Source of the DNA: CAYSRJ01 sp964525675
Lineage (GTDB): Bacteria; Spirochaetota; B62-G9; DRHN01
Direction of reading: 5' to 3'
NCBI GenBank assembly: GCA_964525675.1
Contig: CAZGJW010000155.1
Location: 1-7,149, forward strand
Length of the DNA: 7,149 nucleotides
The translations under genes were made by a program, and so were the position numbers. Within the stretch, counting starts at the first letter, position 1. Each line of letters opens with the position of its first letter. The notes under the pieces are model-generated. The model saw only the letters and a program-made list of their open reading frames with translations. It made no database searches and was not told the origin of the DNA. Shown here piece by piece: positions 1 through 6,114 of the stretch.

Positions 1-2
1 AC

Positions 3-62
3 CTTTTAAGCGAACATAGAGACTTCATCACGGCGTATCTCAATGTAAAAGCATCGTTCTGA
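3..62 (+). CDS. C-terminal end of an upstream gene (partial)
   Basis: Frame 3 is open from the window start to a TGA at 60-62, while the other two forward frames meet stops within the first 20 bases. The 19 residues read LLSEHRDFITAYLNVKASF, a mixed amphipathic helix-like tail that looks like ordinary protein. A TolC-type outer-membrane efflux protein could end this way, but 19 residues cannot show it. The next gene starts 35 bp later with its own ribosome binding site, so the two may be co-transcribed. That the frame is coding is an inference, since an open run this short is weak evidence by itself. Confidence 0.45.
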   Translation, partial: LLSEHRDFITAYLNVKASF

Positions 63-97
63 CGGGTCAATAATAATAAGGGTGAGACAGTACAGCC

Positions 98-991
98 ATG
101 AAGCCATATAGCCGCATCGTTAACTTATTTCATATCGCTCCGCTCCTGACGATAGGTTTTTTTTTATTTTTCTGCACATTGGCGCGGGCAGATATTCAGG
201 CTGAAACATCGCTGTACACATCTGTGTGGGGCTTCCCGAATTCCAGGGATGCGGATGCTACGGACCTCAACTCCAGGCTTCTTATCGATACCATGAACAT
301 AGTACACATGCCCTTCATACGGGACACGACTCTTTCAGTCGGGTACCGATACAGCTCAATTCTCGAATCGCAGTGTCTTTCCTATATCAGCTTCAGCATT
401 AACTCCTTTCGCTTTGAAAGCGGACTCATTTTGGGATTCCGAAACACTCTCCCAATCAATGTCATTCCGGGCCTGCATGAGAAGATAACTCTCGAGCTCA
501 AAAACAGTATGGAGTTTTCAGCATACGGGGAAACTTCCTTCTTCCTTACACCTTTTTTTTCAATAAGCAATTCGGGCACGCTGTTCGATCAGAACCTGTT
601 CGGCCTGTCATCCGCCTTTCCTATCGGAAGCACAAAAATTAATTCTTTGTACGAGAAAACTGAGTTTGTCCGGCAGATAGCAGGCGGCGGCACAGCAAGG
701 AACTGGAAAAAAAAGTACGAATTGAACGTGCGGACTGAACAAACCGGTTTCCCGGTAAACTCCTCCACAAGCCTCGGGTCTGAAATCGCCGGATACAGAA
801 CTTCGGATTTTTACCATAAGCTTATCGGACTATATATCGCTGAGACACTAATAGTCACAGTTAAACAATGTAATTTCGATATCGGCGCCAGGATGTATAT
901 ACTCACCTTTCCGCTGAAAGACCTCGACTCCCTTTCAATACTATCAACCCCCATATTTTCCATCAATTGCGGTGCTGAATTTCCTCTATGA
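98..991 (+). CDS. Exported protein of unknown function, probable outer-membrane beta-barrel
   Basis: This is a 297-residue protein I do not recognise. ATG 98 is preceded by an AAGGGTGAG-type ribosome binding site at 79-87. Residues 1-31 form a signal peptide: Lys2 and Arg6, a hydrophobic stretch near 13-28, and an ARA|D cleavage site after Ala31. Cys26 lies inside the hydrophobic core with Phe at -1, so a lipoprotein is unlikely. The mature part (about 266 residues) has no further membrane helix. It shows alternating polar/hydrophobic, aromatic-rich stretches, for example around residues 78-115 and 128-165, typical of antiparallel barrel strands. It does not end in the classical C-terminal Phe but in FPL. 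The coding sequence carries three homopolymer runs: T9 at 157-165 within the signal peptide, T8 at 553-560 and A8 at 707-714. The barrel assignment is inferred from pattern only; a periplasmic beta-rich protein is the alternative. Confidence 0.7.
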   Translation: MKPYSRIVNLFHIAPLLTIGFFLFFCTLARADIQAETSLYTSVWGFPNSRDADATDLNSRLLIDTMNIVHMPFIRDTTLSVGYRYSSILESQCLSYISFSINSFRFESGLILGFRNTLPINVIPGLHEKITLELKNSMEFSAYGETSFFLTPFFSISNSGTLFDQNLFGLSSAFPIGSTKINSLYEKTEFVRQIAGGGTARNWKKKYELNVRTEQTGFPVNSSTSLGSEIAGYRTSDFYHKLIGLYIAETLIVTVKQCNFDIGARMYILTFPLKDLDSLSILSTPIFSINCGAEFPL

Positions 992-1186
992 AACCGGCCA
1001 TTTTGTCGCAATTCTTGACTTGACAATACTTCATGACGCATTACCATAGTAAGTGAAGAAGCACGGTCCGCGCGGAACTATTACTGCAGAATGGTACTCC
1101 TGATCCTCGTGCCGACATTGTAATCCCGCCTGAAAGAACAGTTGAGGCCCCGTGCAGACTGAATGTCACAAAAAGGATGGGTTCAG
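992..1186. other. Intergenic spacer with weak promoter candidate and possible gene remnant
   Basis: No intrinsic terminator is evident after the barrel gene. A TTGACA box lies at 1020-1025. The possible -10 boxes are poor: TACCAT at 1042-1047 after 16 bp, or CATAGT at 1045-1050 after 19 bp. A perfect 10-bp GC-rich palindrome, TCCGCGCGGA, sits at 1067-1076. A 49-codon open frame without a usable start (1057-1206) crosses the second half and is treated under findings. Confidence 0.4.
1020..1050 (+). promoter_or_regulatory. Possible weak sigma70 promoter for the coiled-coil gene
   Basis: A perfect TTGACA (1020-1025) is followed by TACCAT (16-bp spacer) or CATAGT (19-bp spacer), each matching TATAAT at four of six bases. 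The nearest downstream gene starts at 1187, which would give a leader of about 130 nt. Only the -35 is convincing, so this is a candidate rather than a call. Confidence 0.25.
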
Positions 1187-1510
1187 ATGAGCGGTTTCTG
1201 GTATAAGACAAAAGAAGTGGTACTGCAGAAAGCCTCCTCTTTAAAAGGCAAAGTCAGCGAGTACAGCACCTACAGCAAGCTTTCCGTCAGCCGTTTTAAC
1301 CTAAATAAACAACTGGAAAAATTGGAATCTGAACTTGGCAGGAGAGTGTACACCCTTTTCACCGAAAAGAGTATGGACACACTCAAGGACGATGAAGAGG
1401 CGCTCAATTATATGCTAAAAATACGGGGGCTCGAAAACGAGATCCAGGAGCTAGAAGAAAGAATAAAGAGTCTCTCCGCCGAGGAGAAAGAGGCAAAAAA
1501 GAGTACATAA
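1187..1510 (+). CDS. Small coiled-coil protein of unknown function
   Basis: A cytosolic, highly charged protein of 107 residues with no signal peptide or membrane helix. I chose ATG 1187 over the in-frame ATG 1163 because AAAAGGA (1171-1177) sits about 9-10 bases before 1187, while nothing like a ribosome binding site precedes 1163; the longer form would have 115 residues. Numbered from 1187, the segment around residues 38-62 (FNLNKQLEKLESELGRRVYTLF) is a heptad-like helix with the layout of small 'helix-ELG-R-VY' proteins seen in many anaerobes. A second Glu/Lys-rich coiled coil runs from about 70 to 107 and includes LENEIQELEERI. It probably forms a helical hairpin or oligomer. No reaction can be assigned. 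It faces the oxidoreductase operon tail-to-tail with a 57-bp gap that shows no clear terminator. Confidence 0.75.
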   Translation: MSGFWYKTKEVVLQKASSLKGKVSEYSTYSKLSVSRFNLNKQLEKLESELGRRVYTLFTEKSMDTLKDDEEALNYMLKIRGLENEIQELEERIKSLSAEEKEAKKST

Positions 1511-1567
1511 CCGTGCATGCCTGGATCACTCATCTCCGATGCAGAGGGTTTTGGATGCATCACTTAT

Positions 1568-2128
1568 TCACACTTCATGCCGCGCATTTTGGCGTATAAC
1601 AACCTCATACCCCATGTCGAGCGCCTTTTTATTTATATCGTTGAATTTGATATTTCTTTTTGAAACTACCTCGGAAAGTGACTCTTTTACATCATCAAGT
1701 GATACCGCATCGGTTGCTGCAATAAATGCGCCGACCATGACCATATTGCTCGCCCTGCCGCTCCCGGCCTTTTCAGCGAAATCGTTGGCCGGTATATAGT
1801 AGGCATTGACATCCGTTCTTCCGGCCTCCCGGTCGATGAGCGATTTGTTGATAAAAATGTTTCCCTTGTCTATAACCATTTTCTCAAACTTATCGAGAGA
1901 AGGCCTGTTCATTATGATGATCGTAGTTGGGTGGCCTACGAGCGGAGATGCAACCTCATCGTCTGAAACAATGACCGAGCAGTTAGCTGTGCCGCCCCTC
2001 ATCTCCGCGCCGTACGACGGTATGTGCGAAACGTACTTTCCCTCTATCATTCCCGCATGGGCAATGAGCTTGCCAGCAAGAATAACTCCCTGCCCCCCGA
2101 ATCCTGCGATTATCATCTTCTCAGTCAT
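1568..2128 (-). CDS. 2-oxoacid:ferredoxin oxidoreductase, gamma subunit
   Basis: A 186-residue gamma subunit, the normal length for four-subunit 2-oxoacid:acceptor oxidoreductases. The N-terminal GFGGQGV motif (residues 9-15) and the PSYGAEMRGGTAN stretch (37-49) are hallmarks of this Rossmann-like domain family, which joins alpha and beta to form the 2-oxoacid/CoA-binding enzyme core. ATG 2128 has a GGGAG ribosome binding site at 2136-2140 and lies inside the end of the beta gene (8-bp overlap), so translation is probably coupled. It is the last gene of the operon. Motifs do not distinguish 2-oxoisovalerate (VorC-like) from 2-oxoglutarate (KorC) or other 2-oxoacid enzymes. The family call is very safe, the substrate is not. 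Confidence 0.93.
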   Translation of the reverse strand: MTEKMIIAGFGGQGVILAGKLIAHAGMIEGKYVSHIPSYGAEMRGGTANCSVIVSDDEVASPLVGHPTTIIIMNRPSLDKFEKMVIDKGNIFINKSLIDREAGRTDVNAYYIPANDFAEKAGSGRASNMVMVGAFIAATDAVSLDDVKESLSEVVSKRNIKFNDINKKALDMGYEVVIRQNARHEV

Positions 2129-2882
2129 TTTGTTTCTCCCTGCCTGATGCTCTATCCCTGAATACTCCTAGCCGATAGTATGGAACCATGCTCTCCTTCA
2201 CCCAGCCCGCAGCTTGAAGCGGGCTGACCCCCCAGTTTGTGGGACACATTGAAAGCACCTCGATAAACGAATAACCTGTGCCGTCGATCTGGTACTGCAG
2301 TCCCTTCTTTATTGCTTTTTTTGTTTTTATAACATTCTTCACTTCATGCACCGAGACACGTTCGATATATACAGGTGCATCGAGCGCATTCAGAATCTCG
2401 CACATGCGAAGCGGTGTGCCGCACCACTTCTCGTCTCTTCCGAAAGGTGTGGTTTTTGTTTTCTGTCCGACGAGGGTTGTCGGCGCCATCTGCCCCCCCG
2501 TCATACCGTAAATGGCGTTATTCACGAAGATAACGGTGAAGTTTTCACCCCTGTTCGCCGCATGCAAAGTTTCGGCCGTGCCTATTGCTGCCAGGTCACC
2601 GTCGCCCTGATAGCTTATGATCACCCTGTCGGGCATTGCGCGTTTCAGTCCTGTCGCAACAGCTGCAGCCCTCCCGTGGGCGGCTTCAGTGGCGTCGGTA
2701 TCTATATAGTTATAGAGCAGAACCGAACAGCCGACAGGCGCAACAATGACCGTTTTTCCCCGTATCCCGAGCTCGTCTATTACCTGCGTCAGCAGCTTGT
2801 GAATGATGCTGTGCCCGCAGCCCGGACAGTAATGCATCTTCACCTTCCTGAGAGAATCCGGTTTTTTATATACAGTTTTCAC
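2121..2882 (-). CDS. 2-oxoacid:ferredoxin oxidoreductase, beta (TPP-binding) subunit
   Basis: A 253-residue subunit carrying the thiamine diphosphate site. CPGCGH at residues 19-24 is the family signature. GDGD at 93-96, followed after a 24-residue spacer by NN at 121-122, is the TPP/Mg2+ binding motif. AHGRAAAVATG (68-78) is the conserved helix before it. The subunit decarboxylates the 2-oxoacid and passes electrons toward ferredoxin, with acyl-CoA as product. The start is a GTG at 2882, and its bases overlap the TGA of the alpha gene (GTGA, 4-bp overlap). A strong GGAGG at 2890-2894 lies 7 bases upstream, so coupling to alpha is expected. The C-terminal 30 residues are basic and end in REKQND. 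Beta subunits of this type lack a separate ferredoxin domain, consistent with the stand-alone ferredoxin gene in this operon. Vor, Kor or Ior specificity cannot be read from these motifs. Confidence 0.95.
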   Translation of the reverse strand: MKTVYKKPDSLRKVKMHYCPGCGHSIIHKLLTQVIDELGIRGKTVIVAPVGCSVLLYNYIDTDATEAAHGRAAAVATGLKRAMPDRVIISYQGDGDLAAIGTAETLHAANRGENFTVIFVNNAIYGMTGGQMAPTTLVGQKTKTTPFGRDEKWCGTPLRMCEILNALDAPVYIERVSVHEVKNVIKTKKAIKKGLQYQIDGTGYSFIEVLSMCPTNWGVSPLQAAGWVKESMVPYYRLGVFRDRASGREKQND

Positions 2883-3940
2883 CGCACCACCTCCGAAATT
2901 TTCTGCAAGAGCTCATCCTCATCCGGCAGCATACCCGCTGTCCTGCCGTAAAAATAGACCTCTTTCCGACCGTTTACGGCAAGCCGGACATCATCGATCA
3001 TCTGGCCCATGTTCATCTCAACATCGATAAACGCCTTTACCCTCCGGTTTTCCGCCAGTTTCCGGAGCCTTTTTTCAGGAAACGGCCACAGAGTAATGGG
3101 CCGGAACAGGCCTATTTTTATTCCTCTAGTTCGGGCGATATCAATCGAGGCCTTCGCAACGCGCGACGCAGTCCCGAATGCGACGATAACGTACTCTGCA
3201 TCATCGATCTTATACTCATCACAGCGCGCCTCTCTTTTTACGATTTCATCATACTTCTTTTTTAGCTTTATATTGAGCTCTTCAAGTGCCCGCTGAGGCG
3301 AAAGCCTGAGACTCATGAGAACCCGCGCTTCCCTGCCCTCCGCTCCGTCAACCACCCAGTCCTTTTCCGGCAGTTTTTTCTGCGATGGTTCCGGGAGCAC
3401 AAGGGGTTCTGTCATCTGACCGAGAACCCCGTCGCCGGCGACAATTACCGGTGTTCTATAGAGATCTGCAAGATCGAACGCATCGATCATCAAATGCGCC
3501 ATTTCCTGAACCGTTGCAGGCGCTAACACCGGTGTTCGATAGTCACCGTGCCCACCGCCCCGTGTCGACTGGTAGTAGTCCGACTGCGACGGGGCAATGT
3601 TTCCGAGCCCCGGCCCTCCTCTCATTATATTCACAACCACAGCGGGCAGCTCAGCACCGGCGAGGTATGAAATGCCCTCCTGCATAAGACTGATTCCGGG
3701 GGAGGAGGAGGAAGTCATTACCCTCTTTCCGGCTGCGCTCGCCCCCCACACCATGTTGATCGAAGCAAGCTCACTCTCCGCCTGAAGAAAACAGCCGCCG
3801 ATCTGTGGCATCCGCATTGCCATGTATGCCGGAACCTCGTTCTGCGGTGTAATCGGGTATCCGAAGTAGTAGCGACATCCGGCAATGATTGCACCTTCAC
3901 AGAGTGCTTCATTTCCCCTCATAAGCACACGGTCACCCAT
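2879..3940 (-). CDS. vorB: 2-oxoacid:ferredoxin oxidoreductase, alpha subunit (VorB type)
   Basis: A 353-residue alpha subunit, matching the usual ~350-residue length of the family annotated as 3-methyl-2-oxobutanoate dehydrogenase subunit VorB. The opening GDRVLMRGNEAL, the YPITPQNEV motif (residues 28-36) and the MTSSSSPGISLMQEG and RGGPGLGN stretches of the first domain fit that group well. The N-terminal domain covers about 1-190. A C-terminal transketolase-like domain II follows from roughly 240 and ends by 345. ATG 3940 is preceded by GAGGTGA (GAGG at 3947-3950, 6 bases away). It heads the tightly packed alpha-beta-gamma block, but a 283-bp gap separates it from the ferredoxin gene that would normally be close. 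The reaction is inferred as oxidative decarboxylation of a branched-chain 2-oxoacid to acyl-CoA. KorA (2-oxoglutarate) is the main alternative, so the symbol is provisional. Confidence 0.9.
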   Translation of the reverse strand: MGDRVLMRGNEALCEGAIIAGCRYYFGYPITPQNEVPAYMAMRMPQIGGCFLQAESELASINMVWGASAAGKRVMTSSSSPGISLMQEGISYLAGAELPAVVVNIMRGGPGLGNIAPSQSDYYQSTRGGGHGDYRTPVLAPATVQEMAHLMIDAFDLADLYRTPVIVAGDGVLGQMTEPLVLPEPSQKKLPEKDWVVDGAEGREARVLMSLRLSPQRALEELNIKLKKKYDEIVKREARCDEYKIDDAEYVIVAFGTASRVAKASIDIARTRGIKIGLFRPITLWPFPEKRLRKLAENRRVKAFIDVEMNMGQMIDDVRLAVNGRKEVYFYGRTAGMLPDEDELLQKISEVVR

Positions 3941-4223
3941 ACATCACCTCACACATGATTTGTCCATTTATCCGACCAGCAGCCGACTAAACCCATTCTG
4001 GAGGCGAACAGCGTTCTCTGCCTGTGTTTTGATTTATTTAACGCGAAGAGGAAATATCCCTGCATGAACAAATCGTACAAAGAATTGTATTCGCCCACAG
4101 CAATAGATCAGTTTACTGCATGTATTTTGTTATATGCCCGCGCATACGGTTATCCATAGCGCTGAATACAGTCACCTGATATTGTATCCAGGTAAATAAT
4201 ACTGCATGCGTTTATCTATATGG
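3941..4223. other. 283-bp gap inside the oxidoreductase operon
   Basis: The stretch between the ferredoxin stop and the alpha start holds no recognised gene. I could not find a convincing minus-strand promoter or terminator in it. It contains three copies of the 7-mer CTGCATG (4060-4066, 4116-4122, 4202-4208). It also holds an inverted repeat at 4174-4193, 31 bp past the ferredoxin stop. A 31-codon plus-strand frame (4064-4159) is present but unsupported. Confidence 0.6.
4174..4193. repeat. Imperfect inverted repeat just after the ferredoxin gene
   Basis: Plus-strand ACCTGATA (4174-4181) pairs with the right arm ending CAGGT at 4193, giving an 8-bp stem with one bulged base and a 3-base loop. 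On the minus (transcribed) strand it lies 31 bases after the ferredoxin stop. No T-run follows, so it is not a standard intrinsic terminator. It could be an operator or an RNA hairpin that separates the expression of the ferredoxin gene from the alpha-beta-gamma genes. Confidence 0.35.
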
Positions 4224-4448
4224 TTATCGGTTTACCTGAATGCAGACATCCGGACAGATAATTGCGCAAAAAGTACAGCTGTTGCAGTTTTCCTTGTTAT
4301 GAAAAACGCTGTAATGGTATCCCGACCCGTTGAAATCATCGGACATAACAAGCACCGTCCGCGGACAGGCGTCCACGCAGAGCTCGCACCCCTTACAGCA
4401 CTCACTGTCGATAATAACTCGCTCCACAGAAACCTCCGCAACACTCAT
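4224..4448 (-). CDS. 2-oxoacid:ferredoxin oxidoreductase, ferredoxin (delta) subunit, 2x[4Fe-4S]
   Basis: A 74-residue dicluster ferredoxin. Cluster 1 is Cys18-x2-Cys21-x2-Cys24-x3-Cys28-Pro, and cluster 2 is Cys55-x2-Cys58-x2-Cys61-x3-Cys65-Pro. Extra cysteines at 17 and 69 are not needed for binding. The DDFNGSGYHYSVF linker between clusters (37-49) matches the delta subunits of Vor/Kor-type enzymes, where 'N-x-x-G-Y-H' is typical, and not free electron-carrier ferredoxins. It takes electrons from the TPP-containing core and passes them to soluble ferredoxin. ATG 4448 is preceded by an AGGG-type ribosome binding site about 7 bases upstream on the minus strand. It is first in the delta-alpha-beta-gamma order common for these operons. 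The 283-bp spacing before alpha is unusual. Confidence 0.93.
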   Translation of the reverse strand: MSVAEVSVERVIIDSECCKGCELCVDACPRTVLVMSDDFNGSGYHYSVFHNKENCNSCTFCAIICPDVCIQVNR

Positions 4449-4542
4449 TTCAGCACCCTGTGAATTGTTTATCTTAATATAGAACCCGATTTAATACGAT
4501 AAACATACTAGATGTACATATTTATTGCAAGGATATTACAGA
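4449..4542. promoter_or_regulatory. Divergent intergenic region between ferredoxin and SH3-protein genes
   Basis: This 94-bp AT-rich segment separates two divergent starts and must hold the promoters of the minus-strand operon and probably of the plus-strand gene. On the minus strand there are two weak candidates. TATATT (4476-4481) has TTTATC (4498-4503) 16 bp upstream. TTGCAA and TATGTT are separated by 17 bp further out. On the plus strand no -35/-10 pair with more than about half of the consensus was found. AAGGA (4529-4533) is the ribosome binding site for ATG 4543. Confidence 0.45.
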
Positions 4543-5940
4543 ATGAGAGCTGCAACCATCACAATTATTCTTCTGCTTTTTTCAGCCTTCATGCCCTGCC
4601 TGTATGCGCAGGAGATGGCGGTTGTGCCAAACGGTTTGCTCGAAAATAACGACAGGGCTGAAGTCACGGGCGATTACGTACGCGTGAGAACCGGCCCATC
4701 ACTCAAGAACAAGATTCTCACAAAGGTGAACAGAGGAACGCCGGTTACCGTCCTGGACCGGGACGAAACAATAGCAGAAATCAGCGGATCAAAAAACTAC
4801 TGGTACCATATTAAACTCGATAAAAGCGGCATAGAAGGATGGATATGGGGGCAATACCTGCGGAAAATAGAAGTTGTTCCTCAAAAACCGGCAAAACCTC
4901 CCGAAGAGCAGACCGATACGGTCATCAGAAAGACAATTCTGCCGGAACTGTCGTTTCTTGATTCAGGAATTATTTCAGAAACGAAATCACTTGTAACGAG
5001 CGGGGATCTGAACAATAACGGCATAACGGAAATCATTTTTCTCAACAGAGAAAACCGGAAGAGCTACTGGAATCTATCCGGGTACGAAGAAGCGCCTGCA
5101 GCCTCAGCAGAAGAGAATGCCGGCACATCCTTTGCTAAGGTATACAGTGGAAAATTAAGAAGCGCCGACGTTCTGAGCATCGCGGTATTCAGGGAAGGCA
5201 CTTCAGGCGTTTCATTCATAGTGCTGAACGGCACACTTTTTTCATACATCTACTCCTTCGATCCGGAAAAAAAGACCTTTTTCCTCGCATCCAAGATCAA
5301 TTCTCCGATTGTCACCGCCGGTCGGCTTGAAGGAGATAAAGATTATCTCGTCTTCCTCAAAAAGAGCAGGACTGCAGATAGTGATGGCACCGTTACCTAT
5401 GAAATTCAGGCCGCATCCTACGAGTCGATGCGGGGGAGGATACGGATGCGGGGCAGAATAGATTACAAGAACCCCCTCCCTATAAAAAAGATGCTCGCCT
5501 ATGACTTGGACGGAGACGGGTCTGATGAAATCATATGTGAAATAGGCGGCCGCGAGTCCGGAGGCGGCATCACCGTACTGAAGCTTAAAGGCGGCGCGCT
5601 CGTAAAAGTCCTGAACACCGGAATACCGACGTACAAGGACCACCCGTTTATTAACATGTGGGGAAAAAACATCAACAGCAGCTCCACACTACTCCTGTAT
5701 TCAACCGACCCTGAAGCCGAAAACGATGTTGATACGTCTATTGGATTCCTGTTTACCGGCCTTGATGCAAACCATTTAATCACCAGAAAATTCGTCCCGG
5801 TTAGCAGGATGCTGGACGATGTAAACAACAATAGATCTGCAGTGATATACGATACTGATATAGAAGACATGCCTCTCCTGCTTCTCGATTATAACAAGGA
5901 TGGCAACAGGTATACCATAAAAAGGCCGGTTCTCCAGTAG
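4543..5940 (+). CDS. Exported SH3-domain protein with C-terminal FG-GAP-like calcium loops
   Basis: A 465-residue exported protein. ATG 4543 is chosen over the in-frame TTG 4525 because AAGGA (4529-4533) is correctly spaced before it and because the resulting N-terminus is a clean signal peptide: Arg2, hydrophobic 3-17, LYA|Q cleavage after residue 22. Residues about 39-110 form a bacterial SH3 (SH3_3-like) domain, shown by the GDYVRVRTGPSLKNKIL motif, GTPVTVLD, a YWYHIKL strand and the closing GWIWGQYL. A Pro/Glu-rich linker follows (114-125). The rest contains Asp/Asn-rich loops of the FG-GAP/integrin propeller type: DLNNNGITEI at 155, DLDGDGSDEI at 321 and DYNKDG at 449, interleaved with beta-strand repeats. 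The SH3 domain suggests binding to peptidoglycan or a surface ligand, the loops a calcium-stabilised beta-propeller. No catalytic motif is seen. The function is unknown and the domain calls are by eye. Confidence 0.85.
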   Translation: MRAATITIILLLFSAFMPCLYAQEMAVVPNGLLENNDRAEVTGDYVRVRTGPSLKNKILTKVNRGTPVTVLDRDETIAEISGSKNYWYHIKLDKSGIEGWIWGQYLRKIEVVPQKPAKPPEEQTDTVIRKTILPELSFLDSGIISETKSLVTSGDLNNNGITEIIFLNRENRKSYWNLSGYEEAPAASAEENAGTSFAKVYSGKLRSADVLSIAVFREGTSGVSFIVLNGTLFSYIYSFDPEKKTFFLASKINSPIVTAGRLEGDKDYLVFLKKSRTADSDGTVTYEIQAASYESMRGRIRMRGRIDYKNPLPIKKMLAYDLDGDGSDEIICEIGGRESGGGITVLKLKGGALVKVLNTGIPTYKDHPFINMWGKNINSSSTLLLYSTDPEAENDVDTSIGFLFTGLDANHLITRKFVPVSRMLDDVNNNRSAVIYDTDIEDMPLLLLDYNKDGNRYTIKRPVLQ

Positions 5941-6047
5941 TTATTCCGACACTCTGCGTCCGGAAAATATCGCCGGTCCAAGCCCCTTACCCGGAGCATA
6001 TCGCTAACAACATGCAGCAGCGGCATTAAACTATTGCCTCCAGTGTT

Positions 6048-6064
6048 CCCCCCCCCCTTTTTTT
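6048..6064 (+). repeat. C10T7 homopolymer tract upstream of promoter
   Basis: Ten C residues (6048-6057) run directly into seven T residues (6058-6064), ending 13 bp before the -35 box at 6078. Long mononucleotide runs next to promoters can change length by slippage and alter expression in some bacteria. Whether this one varies is unknown, and its length is also prone to sequencing error. Confidence 0.6.
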
Positions 6065-6083
6065 GTCAATATTATGCTTGACA
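6064..6083. promoter_or_regulatory. Inverted repeat overlapping the -35 box (candidate operator)
   Basis: TGTCAA (6064-6069) and TTGACA (6078-6083) are perfect inverted copies with an 8-bp spacer. The right half is the -35 hexamer itself, so a dimeric repressor bound here could block polymerase. Half-sites of only 6 bp can occur by chance, and no regulator gene is in the window. Confidence 0.35.
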
Positions 6084-6106
6084 GTCCAAAGATCTAATGT
6101 TGTAAT
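6078..6106 (+). promoter_or_regulatory. Strong sigma70-type promoter with extended -10
   Basis: A perfect TTGACA (6078-6083) is followed by a 17-bp spacer and TGTAAT (6101-6106), five of six matches to TATAAT. A TGT directly before the -10 (6098-6100) fits the extended -10 pattern. Transcription would start near 6113, leaving a leader of about 140 nt before the binding-protein start at 6255. This is the best promoter in the window and probably drives an uptake operon. Confidence 0.75.
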
Positions 6107-6114
6107 AGTATTGT

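Noticed and set aside
98..190. A lipoprotein signal at Cys26 of the barrel-like protein
   Set aside because: Phe precedes the Cys where a small residue is needed, and a standard ARA cleavage site follows.
1511..1567. A bidirectional terminator between the convergent coiled-coil and gamma-subunit genes
   Set aside because: Only a short 5-bp pairing between TGCAT and ATGCA elements and the palindrome GATGCATC were found, with no GC-rich stem and T-run.
2346..2951. A 201-codon plus-strand open frame opposite the beta and alpha genes
   Set aside because: It lies fully antisense to genes with strong family motifs, its translation is His/Arg/Cys-rich without domain features, and it is explained by codon bias on the real strand.
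4064..4159. A 31-codon plus-strand frame in the operon gap, starting MNKSYKELYS, with AGAGGA upstream
   Set aside because: The ribosome site is about 12 bases away, the frame is short enough to be chance, and it is antisense to the presumed operon transcript. It is noted only as a low-probability small protein.
5944..5965. A hairpin after the SH3-protein stop as an intrinsic terminator
   Set aside because: The stem is only 7 bp with a bulge and is followed by AATAT and not by a T-run.
5889..6026. A 45-codon minus-strand frame with GGAGG (6037-6041) upstream of ATG 6026
   Set aside because: It runs into the 3' end of the SH3-protein gene on the opposite strand, has Arg/Leu-rich composition without a recognisable motif, and no promoter was seen for it.
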